From assembly GCA_904377855.1 (NCBI GenBank), contig CAJFGS010000007.1:1-64000 (forward strand): DNA of 64,000 nucleotides. The letters are read 5' to 3'. Within the stretch, counting starts at the first letter, position 1. Each line of letters opens with the position of its first letter. Both the position numbers and the translations under genes were made by a program. The notes under the pieces are model-generated. The model did no database searches. It saw nothing but the letters and a program-made list of their open reading frames with translations, and was not told where the DNA came from. The DNA comes from Candidatus Avimonas merdigallinarum (GTDB lineage: Bacteria > Bacillota > Clostridia > Oscillospirales > Acutalibacteraceae). Of the stretch, positions 32,278 through 41,805 are shown piece after piece.

Positions 32278-32360
32278 TATGAAGATAGAGCCTTTTCCCG
32301 CTTTGAGCGGGGGGGCGGCGCAGCGTGCACAAAGTAAGCGTTTCCGCCTTTTGACCTCCA
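32278..32360 (-). pseudogene. Decayed sigma region 4 fragment
   Basis: One frame reads QKAETLTLCTLRRPPAQSGK then RLYLHN, lining up with KKTEALALRMLRHPSRSVP and RRLVFIT at the end of the 17923-18285 protein. Upstream frames are disrupted. It sits just before DIP1984-like copy 2, mirroring the gene order of copy 1. Confidence 0.6.
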
Positions 32361-32599
32361 ATAAAGCTGTGCCGCGATCATCGCAACCGTACGAAGAAAA
32401 CCGTCCAAAATCATGTATACCCGGTTTCCCATTTTTCCGGAAGGGCCGCCCGTTCCCACGGAGTTCCTGCTCCGGCTGTTTCGCTGTTTGCAGTTGCGTT
32501 TTAATCAACGCCTTAGTAGGCTCAAAATCGCAGCGAATGACCAGACTTGCAGGGCCCCTTGTTTCACAGCAATAATACAATATATAAATAAAAAATGCA

Positions 32600-33090
32600 A
32601 ATATAGCAAGAAATCAATGTTAAAATAGCCATAGGCGCCGGGGCGGACGCCTGTCTGATGGAGCATGGGCCAGCCCGGACAGCGACCGGGCACCGAAAAC
32701 TCTGACGGAAGCCTGTAAAAAAGCGTAAGAACCGTTTGCTGAGTGGTTCATGATGTTCAGCATCACCAGCCTGTTTGCCGGGTTTTACTCCTGCTCGTTG
32801 TAGGTGGCGCCCAGCCGCAGCAGTTTTTCATAAATCCTCTTCCGTAAGGGTTTCTTTAATTTTTACGCAGCCTTAACCTGAGCACGGCGATTTCTTAACC
32901 AAGATTTCATATAATAATATCGATGAACCAAGGACAGGCGAACCGGCTGTGCCGGCAATTACCATAGTGGTTATCGGCTCTCCCTAAAGGGGGCATATTC
33001 CGCGGAAAGAGAGAGTTGCTCAGCGTTCCTGCTGAGCCTAAGCGGTGTGGGCAGCCATTTCATTCCTCTATGAAAAAGAGGTTGGATAGA
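32600..33090. other. 490-base gap with coding relics
   Basis: No intact gene. On the minus strand at 32791-32866 two adjacent frames give KIKETLTEEDL and YEKLLRLGATYNEQE, consistent with one frameshifted gene tail, possibly from a mobile element. A hairpin GCTCAGC...GCTGAGC lies near 33016-33040 ahead of the flavodoxin gene. Confidence 0.4.
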
Positions 33091-33624
33091 ATGGAGCGTA
33101 TTATTCTTTACGGCAGCCAATACGGCAGCACCCGCCGGTATGCGGAAAAATTATCCGAACAAACCGGCATCCCGGCGGCCAGCTATAAAGAAGCGCCGGC
33201 CCTTGCAGACAGACAAGTCATTATCTATCTGGGAGGATTGTATGCCGGCGGCGTCCTGGGGCTTGCGAAAACCCTGCGGGGCTTTTCCCTTCAGAGCGGG
33301 CAGAAGCTGATCCTTGTCACCGTAGGGCTGGCCGATCCCAACGATCCAGAAAACCGGAACAATATCCGCGCTTCCCTGCAAAGGCAGCTTCCGGCGGAAC
33401 TGCTTGACCGGGCAGCAACCTACCATCTCCGCGGCGGGATCGACTATCAAAAGCTTTCTCTCGGCCACCGGGCGGTGATGGCGCTGCTGTACCAATCCCT
33501 TCGCCGAACGCCTATCGAGAAGCAAACGCCGGAGAATCGAGCGCTCATAGAGACCTACGGGAAGCAAGTGGATTTTACAGACTTCTGTGCCTTGGAGCCT
33601 ATTATCCGCGAGATCCAGGGGTGA
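33091..33624 (+). CDS. Flavodoxin-domain protein
   Basis: 177 residues from ATG 33091. The FMN phosphate loop is ILYGSQYGSTRRYAEKLSE at the N-terminus. Later motifs are IYLGGLYAGGVLGLAKTL and ILVTVGLADPNDPENR, consistent with the flavodoxin_5/HemG-like group that moves electrons through FMN. The start of the next gene overlaps its stop (GTGA), so it is operonic with a membrane protein. Confidence 0.85.
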   Translation: MERIILYGSQYGSTRRYAEKLSEQTGIPAASYKEAPALADRQVIIYLGGLYAGGVLGLAKTLRGFSLQSGQKLILVTVGLADPNDPENRNNIRASLQRQLPAELLDRAATYHLRGGIDYQKLSLGHRAVMALLYQSLRRTPIEKQTPENRALIETYGKQVDFTDFCALEPIIREIQG

Positions 33625-34442
33625 ATTGTGTGAGCAAGGGTGTTCGGAACGTGCTGAAACTCCTTTTCATCGGCCTTATCGTCACAATCGTGCGCATCGT
33701 CGGCCAGCTCTCCATCCCAGCCGGAGAGCAGACGGTCCTGGCGCCCAGCGTTTTCGCACAAAACGGCACCATGCCTCTGGCCTTTACCATCTATGGAATC
33801 ATCGCCTACTCCCTGATTGCCGTCCTATTCTTGCTTATACGAAACCGGATGAGCGGGAGCCGGGTTTTGCAGGGGCTCCGCTATGGCCTCTCTTGCTGCG
33901 CGGTGTGGAGCGCGTATCTTTTAGAGCCGCTCCCTCATGTAGCACCTCTGGACAGGATTACCTACCCTGTTGCTGACAGCCTGGCGCTGATCGTCATGGG
34001 GCTGCTGCTGGGACGGCTGTTTGGGAATCCTGCGTGTCCGGCAGATAAAAAGAGGCCGTCCTTCCCTACCTTTCCGGTGCTGGCTGTCGCCGGATGCTTT
34101 CTGGCCGGCCGGCTGATGCAATATTTCGCTGCCGGCATCTACTCCTGCTTTGACGTAAGGCCCGCGGAGACGGCGCTATGGTGCCTGCTGACGGGCTTTG
34201 TGACTGCCTGCGTGATGGCATGGCTGAATCGCTATGTTGACTGCGGCAGCCGAATAAAACGGGCGCTCATCCTGGGAGGCCTGCTGTTTGGAGTGGATTT
34301 GACCCTTTTCAACTTTTTTATGCCGCTGGTGTTTACCGCCGATATCCCCGATTTGGCCCTTCGCACGTTGGCAGATACCCTGGCGGTAACGGTCGGCTGC
34401 TTGGCGTTCCAGGACAAGCGGGGCATTCCTGAACCGCAATGA
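33621..34442 (+). CDS. Polytopic membrane protein
   Basis: 273 residues from GTG 33621, overlapping the flavodoxin stop. About seven hydrophobic segments occur (VLKLLFIGLIVTIVRIVG; GIIAYSLIAVLFLLI; ADSLALIVMGLLLGRLF; FPVLAVAGCFLAGRL; ETALWCLLTGFVTACVMA; ALILGGLLFGVDLTLF; LADTLAVTVGCLAF). No transport motif is recognised. Linkage to flavodoxin suggests a membrane redox role, but this is inference. Confidence 0.7.
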   Translation: MNCVSKGVRNVLKLLFIGLIVTIVRIVGQLSIPAGEQTVLAPSVFAQNGTMPLAFTIYGIIAYSLIAVLFLLIRNRMSGSRVLQGLRYGLSCCAVWSAYLLEPLPHVAPLDRITYPVADSLALIVMGLLLGRLFGNPACPADKKRPSFPTFPVLAVAGCFLAGRLMQYFAAGIYSCFDVRPAETALWCLLTGFVTACVMAWLNRYVDCGSRIKRALILGGLLFGVDLTLFNFFMPLVFTADIPDLALRTLADTLAVTVGCLAFQDKRGIPEPQ

Positions 34443-34491
34443 GCTTGCTGCTTTGGAAACAGCCTGCCGGCAGGGTTATCCGCATATATTT

Positions 34492-35862
34492 TTATTGGGC
34501 TGCCTCGGCGGGGTTCTCTTCCGCACTGCTCTTCAATAGGCTTTTCCGCTTGACAAAATAGTAGAGCACGCCCAATGCATCGGCCAGGAACCAGCCGATG
34601 GGTACCGACCACCAAATTCCAACGATGCCAAACAGGGGGACGGCGGAGAGCGCATAGGCCAAGGCCACCCGGGTACCGAGCGATACTATGGTAAGGACAA
34701 CAGACATACCGGGTTTCCCCAAAGCGCGGTATAGCCCATAAAGCAGGAACAGTGCGCCAATCAGGAAATAGAAAGCTCCTTCGATACGAAGGTATCGTAC
34801 GCCCTCTGCGATAACGGCCGTTTCCCTGGCATCGATGAACAGAGTCATCAGGGGCTTGGCGAAGGCAAAAACGCAGATAGAAATCAAAAGGCTAAAGGAC
34901 ATGGAAGCGAAAAACGCCGCGCGGATCCCCTTTTGGATCCGTTCCGTCTGTTTCGCGCCAAAATTCTGGGCGGTAAAGATGGAAAAAGCGTTGCCGAAAT
35001 CCTGAACGGGCAGATAAGCGAAGGCGTCGATTTTTACGGCGGCGGCAAAGGCGGCCATAACGGACGTCCCAAAGCTGTTGACCAACCCCTGGACTGCCAG
35101 GATACCGAGATTCATAATGGACTGCTGCAGACAGGTCAATGCAGAATAGCTGGTGATTTCCTTCACCCGGCTCAGCCGGAAACGAACCGACGTATCTTTC
35201 CTGAGAAGCTCGGGAAATTTAACCCGCGTATAGATGGCGATTCCGATCCCGGAAACGTATTGGGAGATAACCGTGGCTTCTGCCGCCCCGGCCACCCCGC
35301 GGTTTAGCCCCGCTACAAACCATAGGTCCAGCACAATGTTGAGGATTGCGGAAACCGCCAGGAACAGGAGCGGCACCACGGAATCCCCAAGGGAACGCAG
35401 CAGAGAGGCAAAAAAGTTGTAAAGGAAAATGCCAACTAATCCTGCAAATATGACGGCGAGATATTCCCGCATCATTACAACCAAATCGTCGGGAGTGCGA
35501 AGCGCCCATATAATCCAGTCAATCCCGATAAAGACGGCAATATTCAAAGCCACCGTGACAGCGCCAAGGAGCAAAAAGGAAGCGAGAATCCCTTTCTTCA
35601 GCCCCAGCGGATCCTTTTGCCCGAACCGGATGGAGAATACCGTCCCGCTCCCCATCGCCAGCCCCAGCAAAATGGAGGTAAGGAACGTCATCAGAGAAAA
35701 CGCCGAGCCTACGGCGGCCAGCGCGCCGGCTCCGAGAAATTGTCCGACAATCAGCGTATCGGCAATGTTATAGCACTGCTGCAGCAGATTCCCGAGAATC
35801 ATGGGCACCGCAAAGCGCAGCATGGTTTTCGCGACAGGTCCTTGTGTCAGATCCGCTTTCAT
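34492..35862 (-). CDS. MATE-family efflux transporter
   Basis: 456 residues with about 12 membrane helices. The start MKADLTQGPVAKTMLRFAVP and then MILGNLLQQCYNIADTLIVG are typical of the MATE/NorM and DinF-like group, using an ion gradient to export organic compounds. A second region (QDFGNAFSIFTAQNFGAKQT) is also conserved. It converges on the membrane gene at 33621-34442 with no obvious terminator between them. Confidence 0.9.
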   Translation of the reverse strand: MKADLTQGPVAKTMLRFAVPMILGNLLQQCYNIADTLIVGQFLGAGALAAVGSAFSLMTFLTSILLGLAMGSGTVFSIRFGQKDPLGLKKGILASFLLLGAVTVALNIAVFIGIDWIIWALRTPDDLVVMMREYLAVIFAGLVGIFLYNFFASLLRSLGDSVVPLLFLAVSAILNIVLDLWFVAGLNRGVAGAAEATVISQYVSGIGIAIYTRVKFPELLRKDTSVRFRLSRVKEITSYSALTCLQQSIMNLGILAVQGLVNSFGTSVMAAFAAAVKIDAFAYLPVQDFGNAFSIFTAQNFGAKQTERIQKGIRAAFFASMSFSLLISICVFAFAKPLMTLFIDARETAVIAEGVRYLRIEGAFYFLIGALFLLYGLYRALGKPGMSVVLTIVSLGTRVALAYALSAVPLFGIVGIWWSVPIGWFLADALGVLYYFVKRKSLLKSSAEENPAEAAQ

Positions 35863-36143
35863 TATTCCGTCATGCCTTCAATAAGAAATTTTAAAATTAA
35901 CATTTGCATTAAATTATAATTTAAAAATTACTTTACGTCAATATTAACAGTCCATTTTGTCTCTCTGCCTTCCTGTTCATAGCTGCATGCTCGCTGTGTG
36001 GAGCTTTGGAAACACAAGGGACTGACGACGTATGTTTTTAAGGGGCCTGGATGGGCAAAACCGGAAGAGGATGTACAGGCGCGGCCCTGAATCTTCTAAA
36101 CAAGCCTGTATAGAACAAGCAAGCGGAGAAGGAGGCGGACAAA

Positions 36144-37337
36144 ATGCCGGAGAAGCGAAGTACGCGGTTTGGAAAATGGCTGCTCAAGGTCATGGTATCC
36201 TACGCGGTGTTTATCGCTGCCGGCCTGCTGCTCTCCCGGATCCCTGCCGGACGGATCGGCTTGTCCGAAGAGATGTTTTTGAACCTGCGGATGTTCTTGA
36301 TGCTGTTCGGGCCGGTTTATCTTACCCTGATTATCAAAATCCTTCTTATCTTTGCTGCTGCGGCGAAGCGGCAGGAACAGGATGCCGCCGAAAAAAGCCG
36401 CGGCATCCTCTTTGCCGTCACCGCCCTGCTGCTGTTTGCCAACCTCTCCAATGCGCAAACGGCTTCCGACCTGGCCGCCGGGCATGTGCAGGGCAAAGGG
36501 CTGCGCAGCTTGGAAAAAAGCAAACGCTATTCCCTGAAAGGCAAGCGTTTTCTAAATGTCTTTCTGCCTGCATGCCTGTACCTGCTGGCGTTGGAGCTGC
36601 TGACCCTCATCGCCTGCATCGTTATCTTTGCGCCTCTTTCCCAGGCTGCCAGCAATGCCTTTATTCTCACCATTGCCTTAACCGCCTTGCCGTTGCTTCT
36701 GGTCCCCCTTATCCTATCCTTAATTTCCGGTTACCAAGGAGACAAAGCCGAACGCGAAGGAAAACGCGCGCAGGAAAAGCAAGCGGCCCTCCAATCCGAT
36801 GTTCTGGTGCTGGAAACCGATCCCGTCCGTCGGAAGCGGTATCTCCGGCTTCCGAAGCTGCTGGCTCTCTTGATTGACCCCGGCGTTTTGCTGCTGTCCA
36901 TGATCGTACTGTTTTTCACAAAGAATTATCCGGATATGCCGGCCATCTCCCTGCTGCGGCAGTTATTCATGGCGCTGTCGGCCGGCGCTCTTTTCGCATG
37001 GCTCCCTCTTCTCCTATATTGGGCCAACTGTTCCGGCACCTCCAAGGTACAGCGGATATATCTCACCCAAAACCGGCTGTACTACACCGGTTACAGCGGC
37101 AGTATGGAGGAACGGGTAGAATTCACCTTTACCCTCACCCGTTTGGAGTCCTGCCGCGTCGGGAAACGTTCCATCCGTATCCGGGGGCAGTTTACCAGGA
37201 ATACGCAGGACGCCTACGGCTCCCATCAAAAGGATTTGCTCTTCAAAACGCTGTGGGTACCCCGGACGTTCCCGGAAGAGCAAGAAAGGAGCCTGCTGCA
37301 GTTTTTGCAGAACCAGGCAGCGTCAAACGCCGTTTGA
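36144..37337 (+). CDS. Membrane protein with extended cytoplasmic loop
   Basis: 397 residues from ATG 36144, with AAGGAGG upstream. Hydrophobic segments occur at about 13-33, 50-75, 85-100, 135-160, 170-195 and 240-310, with a charged loop between (DKAEREGKRAQEKQAAL). The C-terminal 90 residues are soluble (IYLTQNRLYYTGYSGSMEER). No known family is recognised. It stands alone. Confidence 0.65.
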   Translation: MPEKRSTRFGKWLLKVMVSYAVFIAAGLLLSRIPAGRIGLSEEMFLNLRMFLMLFGPVYLTLIIKILLIFAAAAKRQEQDAAEKSRGILFAVTALLLFANLSNAQTASDLAAGHVQGKGLRSLEKSKRYSLKGKRFLNVFLPACLYLLALELLTLIACIVIFAPLSQAASNAFILTIALTALPLLLVPLILSLISGYQGDKAEREGKRAQEKQAALQSDVLVLETDPVRRKRYLRLPKLLALLIDPGVLLLSMIVLFFTKNYPDMPAISLLRQLFMALSAGALFAWLPLLLYWANCSGTSKVQRIYLTQNRLYYTGYSGSMEERVEFTFTLTRLESCRVGKRSIRIRGQFTRNTQDAYGSHQKDLLFKTLWVPRTFPEEQERSLLQFLQNQAASNAV

Positions 37338-37503
37338 TTGCGCTCTCCCCCATACCAGCGGCGGGGATACTCCTGACGGCGCCGACGGAAACAGCGGCCT
37401 GCGGCGGATTTGGCCGGCAGCAGCCAGGCTCCTTTCCGCGGCGGCAGGGAGTTCCTCATTATATGGGCAACCCGAAGGAAAAAACGGACGGGAGGTGAGT
37501 TTG

Positions 37504-37683
37504 ATGTATAAGACGGTAGTAATCAATTATTCGCCCAAAGCAAAAGATATGGCCGCCAGGGTGGAGGCGGCGGCCAACAAAATGGAACAGGAGGGGTTTG
37601 AACTGGTTTCCTGCTCCATCATGCCTTCTTCCAAAGGCGTCCTGGTTTTCAAAAAGGCCGGGGAACCGGCTGCGGAAGGATAA
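37504..37683 (+). CDS. DUF4177-like small protein
   Basis: 59 residues from ATG 37504, with GGGAGGTG upstream. MYKTVVINYSPKAKDMAARV and NKMEQEGFELVSCSIMPSS match the DUF4177 pattern (beta, helix, GFE/GWELV, beta). It is a compact alpha-beta fold, function unknown. Confidence 0.7.
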   Translation: MYKTVVINYSPKAKDMAARVEAAANKMEQEGFELVSCSIMPSSKGVLVFKKAGEPAAEG

Positions 37684-37763
37684 ACTTCCCCCCACAATAA
37701 AAAAGCGCTTAGAATGGAGCCTCCTAAGAGTTCGCTCTTAATAGGGCAAGAATGGCGCGGGTC

Positions 37764-37799
37764 AAATCAACGCATCCAATTATGATGCGTTGATTTTTT
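37764..37799 (+). terminator. Rho-independent terminator
   Basis: AAATCAACGCATC and GATGCGTTGATTT arms around CAATTAT, followed by TTTTTC. It overlaps the 5' end of the open frame at 37790, which argues that the frame is a decapitated gene. Confidence 0.8.
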
Positions 37800-38446
37800 C
37801 GCTTCACGATGCCGTAAAATATGAGCTCAAGAAACAAAAAAGCCAGGATGTTTGTGCCATCCCTTCAAATATTCGGAAGGCTCCGGGTATGATTGACTGG
37901 GGCCCGATGGCTGTTCAGGGAAAAATGGATCCGTACGGCTATGAGTTTTCAACGAACACGCTAGTGATAAATATCCGCAGCCAAATGAGCAGTGTGGCAA
38001 AAAATGCGGATACCCTTTTCGAGAGGACTTTTGCAGAAGCATTAAATTTACATATGCGTTATCCGGAGATGGTTTTGGGCGAAGTGTATCTCATTCCTAC
38101 GCATGAGTACGATACAGGGGAAGCTGAACAAAACCGCGTTGCTTTCAAGCGCAAGCCAACGGATATAGAAAAATATATCGGCTTTTTCAGTTCTATCAAT
38201 AACCGCGTTGCAGGCGGAGAGCCGTATATGTATGAAAGATGTGCCCTTCTGGTTATTGATTTCCGTTCCGACTGCCCTCGCCTGTTCCGTAATAACGCAG
38301 AGTTGAAAGCTGCCGGCCTTATCTCACAAGACTTCCAAATTGAATACTCAACGTTGGGCTTCGATAATTTTGCAGAGGATATACTGCGGATTTATGCGCA
38401 GAGATATAACATCAATAACCTTATGCAAAACGGGCGAATATCTTGA
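37790..38446 (+). pseudogene. Restriction-like or unknown protein, 5'-truncated
   Basis: The open frame gives about 218 residues, starting with TTG inside a terminator and without a ribosome site. DPYGYEFSTNTLVINIRSQM, NADTLFERTFAEALNLHMRY and PEMVLGEVYLIP are well-structured, suggesting a real domain, and I thought of a type II restriction enzyme C-terminus but cannot confirm it. The terminator overlap suggests the N-terminal part was lost. Confidence 0.45.
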
Positions 38447-38929
38447 AAACGAATGTTTCCAGGAATCAAGGAACCGGTAGGAATTGCTTAATGAACGGGG
38501 GATTCCCATAATCCCTCCTTAGCGAAAAATGCTGTCTGCGCAGGAATTTCTTGAGTGAACCTGTTCAATCTGGGTCCGCCCTGTTTTCGTTCAGCACAGC
38601 CTCCGCATTGGCCTTTATCCCGTGTCCATTCGTGCCCCTTTGCGCAAAAGCACTTGGAACCAAGTGCTTTTTGTTTTATGACGTCCTGCCGTTGCTTTGC
38701 CGGTTCCAAGTCCCGAAAATCTCCCCGGTCGGCCAGTTGGACTTCCGAAGCGTCCACTTTGGCACCAGGATATCGTCCGCCGTACCTATATTTTCGGTCG
38801 GCCGCAGGGCTTTGGCGTTTATCCCATCGCCCGGCGGCAAGGATACGGCCGCTCGACTTGCCTTTTTTAGCCCGATATTCTATAATCTAATCGGTTTTGG
38901 CAATCGGCACGACGAGGGAGAGAGTGAAA
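38447..38929. other. 480-base gap, no intact gene
   Basis: Frames on both strands are short or lack start signals. A terminator sits at 38646-38672. One minus-strand frame (RYGGRYPGAKVDASEVQLAD) may be a gene relic but has no start or family. Nothing else is evident. Confidence 0.4.
38646..38672 (+). terminator. Rho-independent terminator
   Basis: AAAAGCACTTGG and CCAAGTGCTTTTT arms around AA, followed by TTGTTTT. Confidence 0.75.
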
Positions 38930-40210
38930 TTGAGAAAAACAATTTTGCGCCGCTGCAGCACCTTGCTTGCAGGGATATGCCTCCTGCTGACAGCCTGCGG
39001 CGCGCCGGACACGGATGACGGAACGGCATCGGCGCTGGGCGGGGGCAAAAGCACGGCCTGGAGCATAACGGATGGGACATCGGCAGGCGGCGCGTACGAA
39101 ACGGACGGCAGCATTGCCACATCATCCAGCGGTTCTACGACGCCTTTCTCCTCCGCGGCGGCTCCCGATGACACGGCCACGACCGGCGCCATAAAAGAGC
39201 CGTCTCATGCGGCGGCGACCAAAGGGGATACCGCGACCACAAAAGCGCAGGGAAATACGGGTTCGGGGAGCGCCGGGGGAAAGGCCGCAGAAAGCCTCCT
39301 CAACGCCGCTGCCCTCCAGCCGATGCGCACCGGCTGCGCAGCGCTGGATAAAAAGGTGGACGAAATCTTCGCGCAGATTTTCCAATCGGGGATGTCTACC
39401 TACGACAAGGTGAAGGCCAGCTTCGACTATCTGGTGGAAAACGGGATCTACACCCAGAACATTATGGTCGGGGATCCGGCGGAGGGCATCCTGTATGATT
39501 CGGCCCTGGACGCCAATATCGTGGCGCTTGCCTACGGCATTCTAAGCACCAACCGCGGGGTCTGCGACCATTATTCTGCCGCTTTTGTGGTCATGACGCG
39601 GGCGATCGGCCTGGAATCCTATTTTGTGGCGGGCCAGGTCCGGAGCAAGGGCGGCGGCTATACCGGCCACGCCTGGGTGAACATCCGGATTAACGGCACC
39701 TACTACGTCTTTGACCCGCAGGTGCAGCAGAATAACGCCGGCACGCCCGATTACTTTTTCTGCAAAACGGACGCGCAGATGGGGGACATGTACCAATACG
39801 ACAACCGGGAGACGCTGATCAGCCAATTCCACAGTTTCCAGCACTACCCGGAGATTTCGGCGACGGTCACCGTGCGCAGCGGCGGGAAGACCTATCAGGC
39901 GTCCCTGAGCCAGAGCGGACAGGCCGGCGGGAACGGGGCGCTGCCGGACGAGATCCCCGTGAGCGGCGACGGGAGCTTTTCCATCGACGTCGCCCCCGCA
40001 GGGGGGACGGGGCAATACCTCTGCCAGATCGGCTATTTCTGGGAGCCCGGCCATTATGTGGAGGAGGCGCTTACCGGCTCCAAAAGCTACACCCTTCAAG
40101 TGGAGCCCGGGGTGACGGCGATTCAAATCGCGATTGGAGGGAATGATCCGGACATTCCCACGCTGGGGGCCGTCATTTTTGAATTCAAAGCAGCCTATAC
40201 ACAGGGCTGA
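38930..40210 (+). CDS. Transglutaminase-domain lipoprotein
   Basis: 426 residues from TTG 38930 (GAGGGAG nine bases upstream; GTG at 38924 is an alternative). The signal peptide leads to LLLTACG (lipobox). A Ser/Thr/Ala-rich linker of about 90 residues follows. Then the transglutaminase-like core has STNRGVCDHYSAAFVVMTRA (Cys), GGGYTGHAWVNIRINGTYY (His) and YVFDPQ (Asp), the catalytic triad order. The C-terminal part has a beta domain. The gene probably acts on the cell surface, as a protease or protein cross-linker. Confidence 0.9.
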   Translation: MRKTILRRCSTLLAGICLLLTACGAPDTDDGTASALGGGKSTAWSITDGTSAGGAYETDGSIATSSSGSTTPFSSAAAPDDTATTGAIKEPSHAAATKGDTATTKAQGNTGSGSAGGKAAESLLNAAALQPMRTGCAALDKKVDEIFAQIFQSGMSTYDKVKASFDYLVENGIYTQNIMVGDPAEGILYDSALDANIVALAYGILSTNRGVCDHYSAAFVVMTRAIGLESYFVAGQVRSKGGGYTGHAWVNIRINGTYYVFDPQVQQNNAGTPDYFFCKTDAQMGDMYQYDNRETLISQFHSFQHYPEISATVTVRSGGKTYQASLSQSGQAGGNGALPDEIPVSGDGSFSIDVAPAGGTGQYLCQIGYFWEPGHYVEEALTGSKSYTLQVEPGVTAIQIAIGGNDPDIPTLGAVIFEFKAAYTQG

Positions 40211-40222
40211 AAACCGGCGGCA

Positions 40223-40483
40223 ATGCGTCCGGCCCCGGCCATCAATATGCGCTGCAGCGGCCCTATTGCGCTGGGCGCCGGCATCAAGCTCACTTTCCGG
40301 AGCTGGGCGAATCCGGGTACGTCCAACGGCCAACAGGGCCTATTGCAGGCGGCGCTCACGAATGGCGGGAAGAACGCCATGATGCACTGGAATGGGGAGG
40401 CATTCCTGGCGGCGCGGGCCGTGGAGCCGGCGCCCACGGAAATCACCGGCTCGGACGGAAGCGTGCGGGCAGCGATAAAATAG
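40223..40483 (+). other. Open frame of uncertain reality
   Basis: The frame gives 86 residues (NPGTSNGQQGLLQAALTNGG, AFLAARAVEPAPTEITGSDG). It has no ribosome site before its ATG and ends 15 bases before the next gene's start. It may be a relic linked to the preceding transglutaminase gene. Confidence 0.25.
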
Positions 40484-40497
40484 GCGGGAGGGAAAGC

Positions 40498-41043
40498 ATG
40501 AGCGTTTTATCAGCCATCGCGCGAAATCTGCTGCGGCAGGAAATGCGCAAGAGAGCGGAAAAGAAAAAGCACCGTTTCGCCATCCGGAATCATCATGTCG
40601 GCATTGAGGTGGTCTGCCGCGGGGACTGGCAGGACACCCATGCCCCCAACCTGGATCTTCAGCTGTGGTCTCAGCAGTTTGGGGTATATCTAAGCGCCTA
40701 TGGCTATGAGATGGAACAGGTCCGGTTCCACGGGGGAGCGCATTGGCTTTTTACGATTCAAAACGACCAGATTTTAAGAAAGCGGCAGAATGTCAAGGCG
40801 GCCGAAGAACGCAGGACATGGGAGAACGAGGAAAAGATCGTGTTCCGGGCCCTGTATCAGGCGGATTATAAAAACACAACATATCTCTATGATTGCTGTC
40901 TGGTAGGCTTTAAGAAAAAAGAGAAATATATCTGGCTGCTGTTCAACGGGCTGCCGGAACATGTGCGGAAAAACAGGCGGGTTTTTGACCAGATAGTGAA
41001 TGACCTCGTCTGCCGCGGAGAAGACGTAAAAAAGGGGCCGTAG
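40498..41043 (+). CDS. Uncharacterised 181-residue protein
   Basis: ATG 40498 has GGGAGGGAAAGC upstream. It begins MSVLSAIARNLLRQEMRKRA and later has a basic KKKHRFAI. The rest is alpha-beta (HGGAHWLFTIQNDQIL, YDCCLVGFKKKEKYIWLLF). No family is recognised. It heads a three-gene run with DUF4253 and DUF4261 proteins. Confidence 0.65.
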   Translation: MSVLSAIARNLLRQEMRKRAEKKKHRFAIRNHHVGIEVVCRGDWQDTHAPNLDLQLWSQQFGVYLSAYGYEMEQVRFHGGAHWLFTIQNDQILRKRQNVKAAEERRTWENEEKIVFRALYQADYKNTTYLYDCCLVGFKKKEKYIWLLFNGLPEHVRKNRRVFDQIVNDLVCRGEDVKKGP

Positions 41044-41087
41044 GCAGCGAGCCTTCCCTGGCGGAGCAGGTTGGGAAGGCGCTCGGC

Positions 41088-41756
41088 GTGGAGTACCAGA
41101 TTTTGCCGCCGCAGACACTGGAAGATTCGCTGATACAAATCTGGAAAGCGGCGGCTCAGCCCGGCATCCAGCCGCTGCTGCTGATACCGGACAAATGCTT
41201 TCTGAACGCAGTGAAACTGCCGGAATACCCCTCTCCGGGCACAGACGGGTGGCCGGACGCAGCCGCCCTGCTGCAAGAAAGGCTGGATGAGATTAAGCAA
41301 GGCTTTGACAGCAGCGAGGAGGATCGGGAAGTCTGGAGGGAAATCATAGCGGAAGGCGCCGACAAGGGGATACGGCATGGAAGCGGGAGCCTTTATATCC
41401 ACTGGCAGGAGGTGCTGGAAGCGGGCGGGCTGCTGCTTTTGCGGATTCCCGCCGCGCATCCATGGGACATTTTCCGCCATATCCCCTTCGGTGGATTCAA
41501 CGCCTGCCCCGACAACCTGGAGCAGATGGCGATTTCAAAATACTGGTATGAAAAACACGGCGCAACCCCGATCATGCTGGGCGCGGACACCCTGCAGTTC
41601 CATTTGGAGCGGCCGCCGGGAGAGAATGCGATCCACGCGCTGGCCTGCGAGATGTTCGGCTTCTGTGAGGATACCATCTTTCAGGGCGAGGAATCGGTCG
41701 CCAATCTGGAGCAGACGATCCGGGGGTCCAATTACTGGTTCTTCTGGTGGGATTGA
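41088..41756 (+). CDS. DUF4253-domain protein
   Basis: 222 residues from GTG 41088; the frame is open further upstream (EPSLAEQVGKALG) but has no better start codon. The C-terminal part shows IPFGGFNACPDNLEQMAISK and YWYEKHGATPIML, then FGFCEDTIFQG and SNYWFFWWD, the DUF4253 signature. Such proteins are often paired with secreted toxins as immunity-type proteins, but the role here is not shown. The DUF4261 gene follows. Confidence 0.8.
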   Translation: MEYQILPPQTLEDSLIQIWKAAAQPGIQPLLLIPDKCFLNAVKLPEYPSPGTDGWPDAAALLQERLDEIKQGFDSSEEDREVWREIIAEGADKGIRHGSGSLYIHWQEVLEAGGLLLLRIPAAHPWDIFRHIPFGGFNACPDNLEQMAISKYWYEKHGATPIMLGADTLQFHLERPPGENAIHALACEMFGFCEDTIFQGEESVANLEQTIRGSNYWFFWWD

Positions 41757-41805
41757 GGCGGGCGGACGGCGCGAAAATGTAAGCGAACAGACGGGAGCGG
41801 CAAAG

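Noticed and set aside
33016-33090. Longer start for the flavodoxin gene
   Set aside because: The extra residues have no similarity to flavodoxins, and the ATG at 33091 is followed directly by the FMN-binding loop.
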